Below, piece after piece: positions 7,824-16,869 of a stretch of 34,929 bases of DNA. Source of the stretch: Leptolyngbyaceae cyanobacterium RM1_1_2. GTDB lineage: Bacteria; Cyanobacteriota; Cyanobacteriia; Phormidesmidales; Phormidesmidaceae. The position numbers and the translations under genes were made by a program. Each line of letters opens with the position of its first letter. The first letter of the stretch is position 1. The DNA is taken from positions 1 to 34,929 of the forward strand of contig JAAUQI010000054.1 in the NCBI GenBank assembly GCA_012032345.1, in the 5' to 3' direction. The notes beneath the pieces are model-generated. The model was not told the origin of the DNA and made no database searches. It saw only the letters and a list, made by a program, of their open reading frames with translations.

Positions 7824-8239
7824 GTCAGCGTTTAGCAGACCCCATCGTTCAGACCCTCAGGTCAAAAGGCTTGCGAGTCACACCGCAGCGTTACTCAATT
7901 TATGCAAACCTTTTAGACAGAACCGATCATCCTACAGCTGAGCAGCTTTTGGGAGATCTCAATCAGGGCTTGCCCATGTCCTCTCAGGCAACGGTCTACA
8001 ACTCACTTCAGGCCCTTTGCGAGGCAGGATTGGTTCGAGAGGTGCTGCTAGAGCATGGGGTTTCTCGCTATGACGCTAATATCGGCTCTCATCATCACTT
8101 TGTCTGTCATCAGTGTGGCGTTATTGAAGATATCAGATGGGATGCTTTTCCAGATTTGAGCCTGAATCAGGTGCGCTCTGGTCTGCTGGCTGATGCCTAT
8201 GAGGTCGTTGTACGTGGCCTTTGCGATCGCTGTCACTAG
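7820..8239 (+). CDS. perR: PerR-type peroxide-responsive repressor (Fur family)
   Basis: A 139-residue Fur-family regulator. It has an N-terminal winged helix with the recognition region SSQATVYNSL, followed by a dimerisation domain. Structural zinc ligands C96, C99, C135 and C138 form two CxxC pairs. All five regulatory-metal ligands known from Bacillus PerR are at the same numbers: H37, D85, H91, H93 and D104. Asp rather than Glu at 104 separates PerR from Fur, so I call PerR. Metal-catalysed oxidation of the site His residues would release repression. It is divergent from type II peroxiredoxin across a 241-base region with a PerR-box-like palindrome and likely also represses itself. The EamA transporter follows in the same direction. 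Confidence 0.9.
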   Translation: MSQRLADPIVQTLRSKGLRVTPQRYSIYANLLDRTDHPTAEQLLGDLNQGLPMSSQATVYNSLQALCEAGLVREVLLEHGVSRYDANIGSHHHFVCHQCGVIEDIRWDAFPDLSLNQVRSGLLADAYEVVVRGLCDRCH

Positions 8240-8301
8240 TTCTGCTGGTTTTCAGGCGGACGGGTCTGATCGAGTTACGCTGCCCTTTATTGGCTAACAG
8301 G

Positions 8302-9248
8302 GTGATTGGTTTTTTGATTATCTTGTTAGCAGCTAGCTGCTTCTGCTTTCAAAATGTCATCGTCAAAGTTTTGTTTAGTCAGCAGAGCCTTTTGGGTCTT
8401 TTTGCACTGGGGGGCTTTGTAGAGCCGACTCTGCCAAACTCATTTTTGCTGCTGTTTATGCGAACAGTCGTGGTGGTGCCCCTGCTGGCCGCCCTGACAC
8501 CGACGCTGTATCCGCCTACCTGGAGAGAAATTCGTCAGCTAGCCCATCCTCAAAAGCGATCGCTCTTAGTCTATGCTTTGAGCGGCGGCGTGTTCATGTT
8601 TCTCTACCTAGCAGCGCTCTATATTGCCATTGGGCTGATTCCCACCGGAATTGCCCTCACCCTATTTTTTACCTACCCGGTGTTTACCGCCCTGCTGGCT
8701 TGGAGGCTGTTTGGCAGTCGTCCTTCTCGGTTTCGCTGGGCAATCATGGGACTGATTTTGTTTGGCAGCTTGCTAACAATGCCGATTGCCGCTGCTGTAG
8801 CGATCGCGTCAACTGGCTGGGCGTCATTCTGGGCGTTGCTTCTGGAGCTGCCTATGCCCTATACGGGGTGAACGCCCAAAAAAGTTTTGAGTCTATGCAT
8901 CCGGTGCCGTTTACCTGGCTGAGCTTTGCGGTAACGTTAGGACTTTCAACCCTTAGCCTTTTGCTATGGCCGGGGCAGTTTACAGCTTTCGCTTGGACTG
9001 GTCTGTGGGTGGGGGGCGTACTTTCAGCTGTTTTTACGCTGACCGGGCACCTGCTAAACAACTTTGGCATTCGCATGATCGGCGCTACGAAAGCCTCAAT
9101 GATAGGGGCTAGCAATCCGGCGCTGACGGTAGTTTTGGCCTGGCTGACTATTCAAGAAAGCTTAAACGGACTGCAGCTTCTAGGCGTTGGCATCGTCACC
9201 CTGAGCGTGGCGCTGATGAGTCAGGAGCGAACAGCCACCGCCGATTAG
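8302..9248 (+). CDS. EamA/DMT family transporter, split by a single-base frameshift
   Basis: Two overlapping reading frames (about 8302-8871 and 8700-9248) together encode one drug/metabolite transporter of about 315 residues with around ten membrane helices, the normal EamA size with two repeats. The frame changes right after the HIP1 octamer at 8800-8807. Restoring one C (GCGATCGCC) gives AIAVNWLGVILGVASG and a continuous protein. Both halves are otherwise intact, so a sequence error or very recent mutation is likely. The start is uncertain: GTG 8302 begins just before the first helix, while in-frame TTG codons at 8290 and 8221 would add a non-helical extension. The substrate is unknown. 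It follows perR on the same strand with a 62-base gap. Confidence 0.8.
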
Positions 9249-9311
9249 AGATTGCTATTGAGCCAAAAGAGTATAAACTTTTATGAAAGGTTCTCATTTT
9301 GGCTTCCTGCG

Positions 9312-9728
9312 ATGTCTTCTCCTCTTGGCTTTGGCCCCCAAAAACCCCAGCGCAAACCGTCTAAGGGTGAAGTCCAGCGGGCTAAAGCTTCTCGGCAGTA
9401 TGAGCAGCTCCAGGCGGAAGACACGCCCGACTTTGAAATTTATATTCGCATTCAGGGCAAAAACACCTGGTATCCCGTAGGGGCGATCGCCGTTAAGCGC
9501 TCTAGCCAGGTGAATCGGGCTATTTTTGGCAGTCAGGCTGATTTGCTCCAGGGAGCCTTTCGGCTATACCCAGTTCTGCGTCAGCACCAAGACAGTCTGG
9601 AGTATGGCTATCGCCTGAAAGCGTTTAAGGATGAGCCAATCCAGCTAGCCATCCAGCCAGGGGGAAGAGTTTCTTCTGCGATCGCTCAGGTAGGTCAGCG
9701 CATATCTTCTCTCTTTAAGCGCAAGTAG
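9312..9728 (+). CDS. HHL1-like photosystem-associated protein
   Basis: With the ATG at 9312 the product has 138 residues: a basic, lysine-rich N-terminus, then the conserved core FEIYIRIQGKNTWYPVGAIA, VKRSSQVNRAIF, LLQGAFRLYPVL and LEYGYRLKAF, then a short basic tail. This core resembles plant HHL1 (HYPERSENSITIVE TO HIGH LIGHT 1) and its cyanobacterial relatives. The plant protein is a thylakoid protein that helps protect and repair photosystem II. A similar role here is inference. An upstream in-frame TTG at 9252 would add 20 residues without homology. No membrane helix is obvious. It lies between two broken EamA-type transporter genes and meets the rarD remnant tail to tail after three bases. 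Confidence 0.75.
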   Translation: MSSPLGFGPQKPQRKPSKGEVQRAKASRQYEQLQAEDTPDFEIYIRIQGKNTWYPVGAIAVKRSSQVNRAIFGSQADLLQGAFRLYPVLRQHQDSLEYGYRLKAFKDEPIQLAIQPGGRVSSAIAQVGQRISSLFKRK

Positions 9729-9731
9729 CCG

Positions 9732-10181
9732 TCAGCAGTTTGAACTACACAGCATCACCGCCAGGGTTTGGCCCCAGTGCAAGCGCTCTCGAAAAAAGAG
9801 AAAGCCCAGCAAAACGTTAACCAGCGGGTTAATAAAGTACCCCAGACTGGTTTCAACCACCCGGTCGCTGTTGACGCCGTAGATGTAGAGACCCCAGTTA
9901 AAAGTCGGCAGCGCGGCGGTAAACGCCAGCAGCAGTAGTCGTCTAGGCGATCGCAATAGCTCTGCAACTTCAGCCTGCCGCCGCTGTAGGGCTAAAATGC
10001 CGCTGAGAAACACCCCTGGCCAAATAATGCGATGGCTCAAAACTTCGGCAGCAGGCGCTGCGCCAAAAAGTTTCCAGTAGATCGGCAGTAGGCCCCAAGC
10101 ACCATAGGCCAGAATAGCGTAAAGCGCTCCTGTGCCCGAAGACAGACCCAGCACAGAGGAAAATTGAGAAAAGCGCTTCAA
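9732..10181 (-). pseudogene. Truncated RarD-type EamA transporter (N-terminal half only)
   Basis: The 149-residue frame matches the first half of RarD-like permeases: ILAYGAWGLLPIYWKLF, LSHRIIWP, FNWGLYIYGVNSDRVVETSLGYFINPLVNVLLG and the FFRERLHWGQ turn. Full RarD proteins have about 300 residues. Here homology ends at about 9760, followed by LCSSNC and a stop three bases from the HHL1-like gene, which occupies the space where the second half should be. There is no ATG; the frame opens with TTG at 10181 after a stop codon. The missing C-terminal half cannot be explained by one frameshift, so this is a real deletion remnant. Residual function as a half-size transporter is possible but unlikely. 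Confidence 0.65.
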
Positions 10182-10277
10182 AAGATCTCAAACCAAGGTA
10201 AGCAAATGAACGGTTGTAGCTAGAAAAATGATTTAGTATCGAGAACACATAACCCTAGCTCAGGAGGGACTACCCCT

Positions 10278-10730
10278 ATGGAACTTCTGATCCTTTTAGC
10301 GATCGCCCTGGTTGTCTTTACTGCTTCCTCGGTCTTACTAGCGGGTATTTTAGCAGCTCCCTGGATTGTCGTGGTGGGCGTTCTGCTCCTGATGCTCTTT
10401 ATCATCCAGTGGCTTTCGCTCCAGAGTAAACCACAGTCCTTGGGATTGCAAGATTCTTCACCGAGCGCCAACGCTTTGGTATCCCGGCCAGCCGCTACGG
10501 AGGAAACAAAAAACTCAGCGGTAGATTCAGGACTGATTTATCGAGGGGTACGCTATAAGGCTCAGCCACAGACTCAGCAGCCCTCTGAGCAGCCCGAGAT
10601 TAGCGGCATCTATCGAGGACATCCGTGGCATAAAGAGCCTGTCGATAGCACAGACCAGACAAGCTCAGGCAAAAGCACCCCGGAGATTGTCTACCGGGGT
10701 GCCAAAGTCAGAGCGAGGCACTTTAAATAA
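10278..10730 (+). CDS. DUF4278 domain protein with N-terminal membrane segments
   Basis: A 150-residue protein. Residues 1-50 are almost entirely hydrophobic (two adjacent membrane helices), and the remainder is polar. Three copies of the short YRG motif are seen: LIYRGVRY, GIYRGHPW and IVYRGAKV, the last at the C-terminus. YRGxxY is the hallmark of DUF4278, a small cyanobacterial domain of unknown function. The ATG at 10278 is preceded by GGAGG about 12 bases upstream. Its last eight bases overlap the 3' end of the convergent 112-residue gene. No function can be given. Confidence 0.75.
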   Translation: MELLILLAIALVVFTASSVLLAGILAAPWIVVVGVLLLMLFIIQWLSLQSKPQSLGLQDSSPSANALVSRPAATEETKNSAVDSGLIYRGVRYKAQPQTQQPSEQPEISGIYRGHPWHKEPVDSTDQTSSGKSTPEIVYRGAKVRARHFK

Positions 10731-11061
10731 CGCCCGGGCCTTTGCCGCGTTCATCTTTTTTGCTGGTCAGTTTGCCTTCTTCGTCTGTTTGATTGACCTC
10801 AGCCATATCCTCAGAGCGTTCAGCCGCGATCGCTTCTTGCTCTTGGCGCAAATCGCCCGGTTCTTCTACATACATCTCAGGCTCCACCGCGAAGTTGTTG
10901 ATTAAACCTTCACTATCAACGGTGTAGCCTTCAGAATTGGGCTTGCCTTGGTCGTGGGGCGTTTTCTTAAAGTTTTCGCCTTCTCGCTCTTTGCGAGCAG
11001 CGGTTTCTGCGGGTACGATATGGGGATCGTAAGTATCGTTAGCAGCGTCGTGTGTGCTCAT
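10723..11061 (-). CDS. Conserved hydrophilic acidic hypothetical protein
   Basis: A 112-residue protein with no hydrophobic stretch, no Cys and a high content of Glu, Asp and Lys, so it is probably intrinsically disordered and cytoplasmic. The ATG at 11061 has an excellent AGGAGA five bases upstream, which supports real translation. It overlaps the convergent DUF4278 gene by eight bases inside the sequence TTTAAATAA, where both stops lie. I do not recognise a family; similar small charged proteins are common in cyanobacteria. The 177-base gap upstream of it holds nothing I can identify. Confidence 0.6.
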   Translation of the reverse strand: MSTHDAANDTYDPHIVPAETAARKEREGENFKKTPHDQGKPNSEGYTVDSEGLINNFAVEPEMYVEEPGDLRQEQEAIAAERSEDMAEVNQTDEEGKLTSKKDERGKGPGVI

Positions 11062-11238
11062 AGTCTCTCCTATACTTTTATAGCGATTTAGTAAATTGAG
11101 CTTGTAAATATTTCATCTCAACTGACTAAGCTAAATCTAATCCTAGAGAACTGCCCCCCAGAAACATCGTTCGCAAGAGGGATCTACGCTTTTGCAGCAG
11201 AAACCATCATAAATGAACAAATTCCTCTCAAGAAAGGA

Positions 11239-11469
11239 TTAAAGTACTGCGCCAAAAGACTGTGGACTAACGGCCAAATCAGAGGCGATCGCCTGATAAA
11301 GCGCCTCTGCCAGGGCAGTATTTTCAGCCTCAGTTAGGCCCGTCGGACTGTAAAAAGCCTGCTCTTTGAATGTTTCATAGAGTCTATAAAGATTGACGAC
11401 TTTGGCATTCTCAGACGCCTGAACCGCCTGATTAGCTGCTTCAACCAGCCTGACATAGCCCTGCTGCAC
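11239..11469 (-). CDS. Hypothetical small helical protein, start uncertain
   Basis: The frame from GTG 11469 gives 76 residues, alanine- and glutamate-rich and predicted helical, soluble, with no Cys. The same frame stays open upstream as far as about 11545 with a protein-like extension (FRLTPAEKAILKQAGANYAE) that contains no ATG, GTG or TTG, so the true start is unclear or the 5' end is damaged. It sits 123 bases downstream of the UbiA-type gene on the same strand and could be cotranscribed with it. I do not recognise a family. Confidence 0.45.
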   Translation of the reverse strand: MQQGYVRLVEAANQAVQASENAKVVNLYRLYETFKEQAFYSPTGLTEAENTALAEALYQAIASDLAVSPQSFGAVL

Positions 11470-11592
11470 TCGCTCTGCGTAATTGGCTCCTGCCTGTTTG
11501 AGGATGGCCTTTTCAGCAGGTGTTAGTCTAAAAGAGGCGATTCAATCCCAAACTTAAACTCAGCTCATGCCTCAGCTAACTCAAGCTCAGCT

Positions 11593-12483
11593 TTATCTCA
11601 CTGCCAGCGACAGCAAAGCAGGTAAAAACAGAGTACCATCAACCCAGATGTGATAAGTATTCCGCCGGGTGCAGGGGTTAACTTGCCAAAGATAAGTGAG
11701 GGTGAGCAAAAGCGAGGGCACCGTCACCACTAGGGCCGGAAACTGTAGATGCTGCCATCGGCCCCCAATCAAGATGAAAAGCATAAATAGGTTAGCCGCT
11801 GTCCAAAACAGGCGAGTATTGCTCACTCCCCACAGCACAGGCATGGTTAAAACACCTTGCTGACGATCTGACTCGATATCACGAATATCAAAGACGTGGG
11901 AGTTGCTGCCGACAAAAACCAGCAAAAATAAGCTCATAATTCCGCTGGTTAGGTTCAAACCCTGCCCAGCGTAGGCAAGCGGTACTGCTACCACTGCGTA
12001 AGTAATGGTACCTGCTACAATCCAGGCTTTTGCGCCAGGAATGTCTTTCAAACGATACCAGCGCCACCCAGACTGATGGTGCCAGGGCCATAAGGGTATA
12101 CCGTAGATCAGCGGTACCAGTCCTCCCAGGCAAACCCACTGCACAGCTGTAGGAGCGCGGTAGATTAACACAGCCAGACTCAGGCTGAGCAGTCCCAAAA
12201 TAACCGCTACGCCAGACTGCCTGAAGAATGCCTGGGCTTTTTGATCGGGAATTTCTTGGACATAGGTGTCAATCACGCGATCGAGATTATAAGGAATTAG
12301 AGCAGCTACAAAAATTAGCAAAACAGGGGATAGGAAATATCCTAGCTCTAGTGTGCGTTGCACAAAAAAGACCAGAGAGGCGATCGCCCCGGCAACCCAA
12401 ACGTTGGCATAGATAAACAGGTTTAAGAAAACGGTGTAGAGAGACCTTCGACTAAAGCGATCGCGCCAAAGACTTAAATTCAT
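11593..12483 (-). CDS. UbiA-family membrane prenyltransferase homologue
   Basis: A 296-residue protein with about eight membrane helices. The second Asp-rich motif, DIRDIESDRQQGVLTMPV, is typical of UbiA enzymes, which join a prenyl diphosphate to an aromatic or other acceptor. The first motif, normally NDxxDxxxD, reads NLDRVIDTY here: it keeps two Asp residues but loses the Asp next to Asn, so metal binding may be altered. Cyanobacterial UbiA members make chlorophyll, plastoquinone and tocopherol; this one does not match those signatures well enough for me to choose. The ATG at 12483 has no obvious ribosome site. It is divergent from argS with a 288-base gap in which a 6-bp inverted repeat (ACGTTC/GAACGT, about 12705-12733) is the only structure seen. 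Confidence 0.75.
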   Translation of the reverse strand: MNLSLWRDRFSRRSLYTVFLNLFIYANVWVAGAIASLVFFVQRTLELGYFLSPVLLIFVAALIPYNLDRVIDTYVQEIPDQKAQAFFRQSGVAVILGLLSLSLAVLIYRAPTAVQWVCLGGLVPLIYGIPLWPWHHQSGWRWYRLKDIPGAKAWIVAGTITYAVVAVPLAYAGQGLNLTSGIMSLFLLVFVGSNSHVFDIRDIESDRQQGVLTMPVLWGVSNTRLFWTAANLFMLFILIGGRWQHLQFPALVVTVPSLLLTLTYLWQVNPCTRRNTYHIWVDGTLFLPALLSLAVR

Positions 12484-12771
12484 GCGAAGCGAGGACAGAG
12501 TCTAATTTTTCTTTATAAAGAAACTTTAAGAAAATCAAGCTCAATTGAGGTCTGTCCTCCGTTAGGGATTACCGCGCTTAAATCCCTCTGCAATCAGCCT
12601 GACAAAACCCAGACAGGACTTTAGGGAGCGAACTGTTTTAGGATTGACGGGTAGATCAAAACCTACTGTCTGCTTTGCTCAGCGATAGAGTAGTTAAGAT
12701 GAAACGTTCGTCTCAACCTCAAGTTTGAACGTCTTAAGTCTAAGTTTACTGCCTGATTGTCAGGTGTCTTG

Positions 12772-14532
12772 ATGATGAAATCTGCGATCGCTCAGCTTAA
12801 TACAGCGCTTCAGCAGGCTATAGTAAAGGCCTTTGGCCCAGACCTAGCTGATACTGACCCGATTCTGGTATCTACTAATAATCCTAAGTTTGGCGACTAT
12901 CAGGCCAATGTTGCCATGTCTTTGGCTCGACAGCTAAAGGACAAGCCTAGGGCGATCGCTGAGAAGATAGTAGCCCAGCTAGACGTCAGCCACCTTTGTA
13001 AACCCCCTGAAATTGCCGGGCCTGGCTTTATCAATCTGACGCTGAAGGCTGAGTATCTGGAACATCTACTGCGGCAGGTTCAGCAAGATCCGCGTTTGGG
13101 GGTGGAACCAAGCAAGACTCCCCAGAAAGTGATTGTTGATTTCTCCAGCCCCAACATTGCCAAAGAAATGCACGTTGGGCACCTGCGCTCCACCATTATT
13201 GGCGACTCTATTGCTCGCGTCCTAGAGTTTCAGGGGCACGATGTGCTGCGGCTCAACCATGTGGGCGACTGGGGCACTCAGTTTGGCATGTTAATTACGC
13301 ATCTGCGGCAGGTATGCCCAGAGGCTATCACCAGCTCAGGCCAGATCGACTTGGGGGATCTAGTCGTCTTCTACCGTCAGGCCAAGCAGCGCTTTGACAC
13401 CGACGAAGACTTCAAAGAAACGGCTCGTGAAGCTGTCGTTGAGCTACAGGCAGGCAGTCCAGAGGCTCGTAAAGCCTGGCAAATCCTCTGTGACCAGTCT
13501 CGGCAAGAATTTCAGAAAATCTACGATCGCCTCGATATCGAAATTGACGAACGCGGCGAGTCTTTTTATAATCCGCTGCTGCCAAACGTGGTCAAAGACC
13601 TCAAAGCCAGCGGCCTGCTCGAAACCGATCAGGGGGCTGAAGTTGTCTTTCTAGAAGGTTTTCAGAACAAGGCTGGCAAACCGCTACCGCTGATCGTGCG
13701 TAAGTCAGATGGCGGTTACAACTATGCCACAACCGATCTGGCGGCTATTCGCTATCGCACTCAGCAAGACAAAGCCGACCGGATTATTTACATCACAGAT
13801 GCCGGACAGGCTAATCACTTTACCCAAGTGTTTCAAGTTGCCCAGCGAGCAGGCTGGGTGCCAGAGTCAGTCGAGTGGGTGCATGTGCCCTTTGGCTTGG
13901 TGCAGGGAGAAGATGGCAAAAAGTTTAAAACTCGCTCTGGCGAAACAGTGCGGCTCAAAGATTTACTGGATGAAGCCGTGCGGCGATCGCGGACTGACTT
14001 AGAACAGCGTCTAGCGGTCGAAAATCGCCAAGAATCCCAAGACTTTATTCAAACCGTGGCCGCAAGGGTCGGCATTGGCGCAGTAAAGTACGCCGATCTC
14101 AGCCAAAACCGCACCAGCAACTATATTTTTAGCTACGACAAGATGCTAGCGCTACAGGGTAACACCGCACCCTATCTGCTCTATGCCTACGTACGGGTAC
14201 AGGGAATTAGTCGCAAAGGCGATATTGATTTCGATGACCTAGGCGAAAACGCTCGGATTCATCTAGGGGACGAGACAGAATTTGCCCTCGCCAAACATCT
14301 GCTACAGCTAGACCAGATTTTGGCAGAGGTTGAAAGCGATTTAATGCCCAATCGACTCTGTCAGTACCTGTTTGAGCTGAGCCAAAAGTTCAATCAGTTT
14401 TACGATCGCTGCTCGGTGCTGCAGGCAAACGAGCCTCAGCGCACCTCACGGCTGATGCTGTGCGACCTAACGGCGAAAACCCTGAAGCTAGGTTTGTCGC
14501 TGCTGGGTATTCAGGTATTAGAGCGCATGTAA
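12772..14532 (+). CDS. argS: Arginyl-tRNA synthetase
   Basis: A 586-residue class I synthetase that charges tRNA-Arg in the cytoplasm. The N-terminal additional domain (about 1-110) is followed by the ATP-binding HIGH-type motif in [11 protein letters not shown], then the catalytic domain with the family-typical degenerate KMSK region [12 protein letters not shown], and the helical anticodon-binding domain with the usual C-terminal LGIQVLERM. The ATG at 12772 (or the next codon, 12775) follows CAGG; a TTG at 12757 is less likely. Length is normal. The ACT-domain gene starts five bases after the stop, so the two are probably cotranscribed. Confidence 0.97.
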   Translation: MMKSAIAQLNTALQQAIVKAFGPDLADTDPILVSTNNPKFGDYQANVAMSLARQLKDKPRAIAEKIVAQLDVSHLCKPPEIAGPGFINLTLKAEYLEHLLRQVQQDPRLGVEPSKTPQKVIVDFSSPNIAKEMHVGHLRSTIIGDSIARVLEFQGHDVLRLNHVGDWGTQFGMLITHLRQVCPEAITSSGQIDLGDLVVFYRQAKQRFDTDEDFKETAREAVVELQAGSPEARKAWQILCDQSRQEFQKIYDRLDIEIDERGESFYNPLLPNVVKDLKASGLLETDQGAEVVFLEGFQNKAGKPLPLIVRKSDGGYNYATTDLAAIRYRTQQDKADRIIYITDAGQANHFTQVFQVAQRAGWVPESVEWVHVPFGLVQGEDGKKFKTRSGETVRLKDLLDEAVRRSRTDLEQRLAVENRQESQDFIQTVAARVGIGAVKYADLSQNRTSNYIFSYDKMLALQGNTAPYLLYAYVRVQGISRKGDIDFDDLGENARIHLGDETEFALAKHLLQLDQILAEVESDLMPNRLCQYLFELSQKFNQFYDRCSVLQANEPQRTSRLMLCDLTAKTLKLGLSLLGIQVLERM

Positions 14533-14537
14533 AGAAC

Positions 14538-14921
14538 GTGGCCCTAACCCTAACCCTGCTGTCTGAAACCTTTGCAATCTGTCGGCTTGATCCCAGAGCT
14601 GATATTCCAGGCTGGACCACCCACGGTTCTCTGCTGTCGATTACTCGCACCGCCGAAGAACTCTCGATTGTCTGTCCCGACAGCAGCGCTGCTGAAAACA
14701 TCCCCTGCGATCGCCCCTGGCAGGCCCTCAGAGTTAGCGGCCCGTTAGACTTTAGCCTAGTCGGTATTTTGGCCTCACTCACTGCCCCCTTAGCCGCAGC
14801 AAATATCAGCATTTTTGCAATTTCAACCTACGACACCGACTACCTCCTGGTGAAGGAAGCACAGGTCACCGCCGCGATCGCCGCGCTGAGGCAGCAGGGC
14901 CACGTCGTCAACTGTGACTGA
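14538..14921 (+). CDS. ACT domain-containing protein
   Basis: The GTG at 14538 gives 127 residues, five bases after the argS stop. The frame is open further upstream inside argS, but homology begins here with a LTLLSETFAICRLDP start. The pattern GWTTHGSLLSITRTAEELSIVCP in the first half and ISIFAISTYDTDYLLVKE in the second is typical of the small tandem-ACT proteins that bind amino acids. Arginine or another amino acid as ligand is a guess from the argS context. The first codons contain CCCTAACCCTAACCCTG, which simply encodes ALTLTL. There is no strong ribosome site, so translational coupling to argS is likely. Confidence 0.8.
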   Translation: MALTLTLLSETFAICRLDPRADIPGWTTHGSLLSITRTAEELSIVCPDSSAAENIPCDRPWQALRVSGPLDFSLVGILASLTAPLAAANISIFAISTYDTDYLLVKEAQVTAAIAALRQQGHVVNCD

Positions 14922-15005
14922 GCAGCTACTTAGAGCTGAAGGCTTAAAATTACATTCAAGCTCTACAAAACTTACCGCCCGGCAGCGCCAGTCTAGAGTT
15001 CAAAA

Positions 15006-15128
15006 CTAGCCCTCAGATTTACGTTGTCGTTCTGAGTATCTAGCCACTAAGGTTAAGAGACCGTAAATTGTTAAAAGGTAGGCAATAGAAAGTACAGGAA
15101 TAATGAGTGGGACAGCGCCGTAGTTCAT
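15006..15128 (-). CDS. Possible small single-span membrane protein (40 residues)
   Basis: An ATG at 15128 opens 40 codons: a short N-terminus, one long hydrophobic helix (about residues 5-28) and a charged basic tail ARYSERQRKSEG. This is the plan of small thylakoid or NDH subunits, but I recognise no specific one. The frame extends upstream to a GTG at 15290 (94 residues) through a Cys-rich patch CQCPKCLC. Neither start has a good ribosome site. It may be real or chance. Confidence 0.3.
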   Translation of the reverse strand: MNYGAVPLIIPVLSIAYLLTIYGLLTLVARYSERQRKSEG

Positions 15129-15575
15129 GATGCGTGGGATTTCAGAGCGAGTGGGAATGTTCGAGAGTTTGCACAGGCATTTCGGGCACTGACAGGCGAA
15201 AAAGCCGCCCATCTGCCTAAAACCCGTGTGCGAATAGCCTCGTAAAAGACTTTCGAGTGTTTGATCCAGGTTCCTAGTAGGTTCAGCCACCTACCAAAAA
15301 CCGTTTAGGCGTAAATAAACCTGAAGCATCTGCTTCCGAAAGGAAAAGCGAAAGTTATCCTTATCAGAAAGCTGGCCTGAGTAATCTAATCGACTACCTA
15401 AACCGCAACATATCGCAGATGAAACAGAAGAATTCGCCTCAAAACCATGACTCCGGCTTACAATTTTCTGTGAGCTAGGAGATTATTAAGTTTTTCGGAA
15501 ATCTTACATCCAGATTAGCATATGTACACCGTCTTTTGGCGAAATTCTGAGAAAGCCTTCATGAATCTCAGAACT

Positions 15576-15608
15576 GTCTAAATCCCTTACAAAACAAAGG
15601 ATTTAGAC
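15576..15608. terminator. Perfect 10-bp inverted repeat with trailing TTTT
   Basis: GTCTAAATCC (15576-15585) and GGATTTAGAC (15599-15608) are exact complements around a 13-base loop, followed on the plus strand by TTTTACAG. It could end a plus-strand transcript starting in this long gap. The stem is AT-rich and the T-run short, so an operator-like role is equally possible. Confidence 0.4.
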
Positions 15609-15808
15609 TTTTACAGAGTAATGCTAGCAGCGCGATCGCTTGATTTTTCTTAAAATATGAGATCTTGAGTATCGTTTGGTGTCAAGGGTTAGCAGCCCGG
15701 ATTGAATCGTCAAACTCCGTCGCTAGCGTTTCACATCCAGATAGCTTGGCTTAGAATGAAGTTAGATAATGTAAAATTTCGTTAATAACTTGCCTGAGTC
15801 GGCTATCC

Positions 15809-16780
15809 ATGACTTCAGCCACCTCTCTTTTCTCTCCTGTTGAAGCAGACTTAAGTTTGCTATCAGAAAACCTCAAGGGCTTAGTGGGTGCCCGCCATCC
15901 CATTCTTCATGCTGCCGCCGAACATCTTTTTGGCGCTGGCGGCAAGCGCATTCGACCAGCGGTCGTGCTGCTGCTGTCACGAGCGACAGGCTCAGAGCAG
16001 TCGTTAACGGCACAGCATCGGCGTTTGGCTGAAATTACCGAAATGATCCATACTGCTAGCCTGGTTCATGACGATGTCGTCGATGAGTCAGCTATGCGGC
16101 GAGGCGTTCCCACTGTTCACAGCAGCTTTGGCAACCGGATTGCGGTGCTGGCTGGGGATTTTCTCTTTGCTCAGTCTTCCTGGTATTTGGCCAACCTAGA
16201 TAATCTAGAGGTGGTTAAGCTGCTCTCTCGCGTCATTATGGATCTCGCGGAGGGCGAAATTCAGCAGGGTCTGAACCGCTTTGATACCGATTTGAGCATC
16301 GAAGCCTATTTAGAAAAAAGCTACTACAAAACCGCCTCGCTCATGGCCAACAGCGCCAAGGCTGTAGGGGTGCTCAGCGCTGTTTCTGATGACTTGAAGG
16401 AACAGCTTTACGGCTACGGACGCCATCTAGGGCTGGCCTTTCAAATCGTTGACGATATCCTCGACTTCACCAGTTCCAGCGAGGCCCTCGGGAAACCAGC
16501 GGGTTCTGACCTGCGCAGCGGCAATCTCACAGTTCCGGTTCTCTATGCCATGCAGGAGCAGCCTGCTCTGGCCCAAATTATCGATCGGGAGTTTGCTGAG
16601 GCGGGAGACTTTGACAAGGCGATCGCAACGATTCATCAAACCTGTGGCATTGAGCGATCGCGCACGTTGGCGGCTGACCATACCGGGCAGGCAAATGCCT
16701 GTCTGGCAGGACTGGCCCCTTCACCCTCTCGTCAGGCGCTGCTAGACATTACTCATTACAACCTAAGACGACTCCACTAA
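15809..16780 (+). CDS. sds: Long-chain all-trans polyprenyl diphosphate synthase (solanesyl diphosphate synthase)
   Basis: A 323-residue trans-prenyltransferase. The first Asp-rich motif DDVVD is at 88-92 and the second, DDILD, at 215-219. Both are intact, as are the GGKRIRP region near 44-50 and the KT.SL motif (174-178). The residues just before the first motif are small (TASLVH), which in this family allows long chains. In cyanobacteria this gene makes the C45 side chain of plastoquinone-9 (and phylloquinone precursors come from a separate enzyme), so solanesyl diphosphate is the expected product. The ATG at 15809 is the natural start. The PfkB kinase gene follows 89 bases later on the same strand. 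Confidence 0.9.
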   Translation: MTSATSLFSPVEADLSLLSENLKGLVGARHPILHAAAEHLFGAGGKRIRPAVVLLLSRATGSEQSLTAQHRRLAEITEMIHTASLVHDDVVDESAMRRGVPTVHSSFGNRIAVLAGDFLFAQSSWYLANLDNLEVVKLLSRVIMDLAEGEIQQGLNRFDTDLSIEAYLEKSYYKTASLMANSAKAVGVLSAVSDDLKEQLYGYGRHLGLAFQIVDDILDFTSSSEALGKPAGSDLRSGNLTVPVLYAMQEQPALAQIIDREFAEAGDFDKAIATIHQTCGIERSRTLAADHTGQANACLAGLAPSPSRQALLDITHYNLRRLH

Positions 16781-16869
16781 AACACCAAGATTATCCCTAA
16801 AGTCCACTTCTATCTACAAAGCACAGTCAGCTTTGGTACCCTAAACTAGGTTTTCAGAAGAGGGTAGGC

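Larger units (their letters stand above)
14922..15808. other. Long intergenic region before the prenyl synthase gene, 887 bases
   Basis: It is the largest gap in the window. It contains the possible 40-residue membrane protein on the minus strand, the hairpin at 15576-15608, one HIP1 octamer near 15632, and an AT-rich stretch before the prenyl synthase start (TAAAAT at 15772-15777) without a matching -35. I found no tRNA, CRISPR or recognisable gene remnant in the rest. A small RNA is possible but not demonstrated. Confidence 0.5.

Noticed and set aside
9970-10248. 92-residue minus-strand ORF over the rarD remnant
   Set aside because: Off-frame shadow; the RarD homology is in the other frame.
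14538-14562. Telomere-like CCCTAACCCTAACCCTG
   Set aside because: Only about 2.5 units, and it lies inside a coding region where it encodes ALTLTL.
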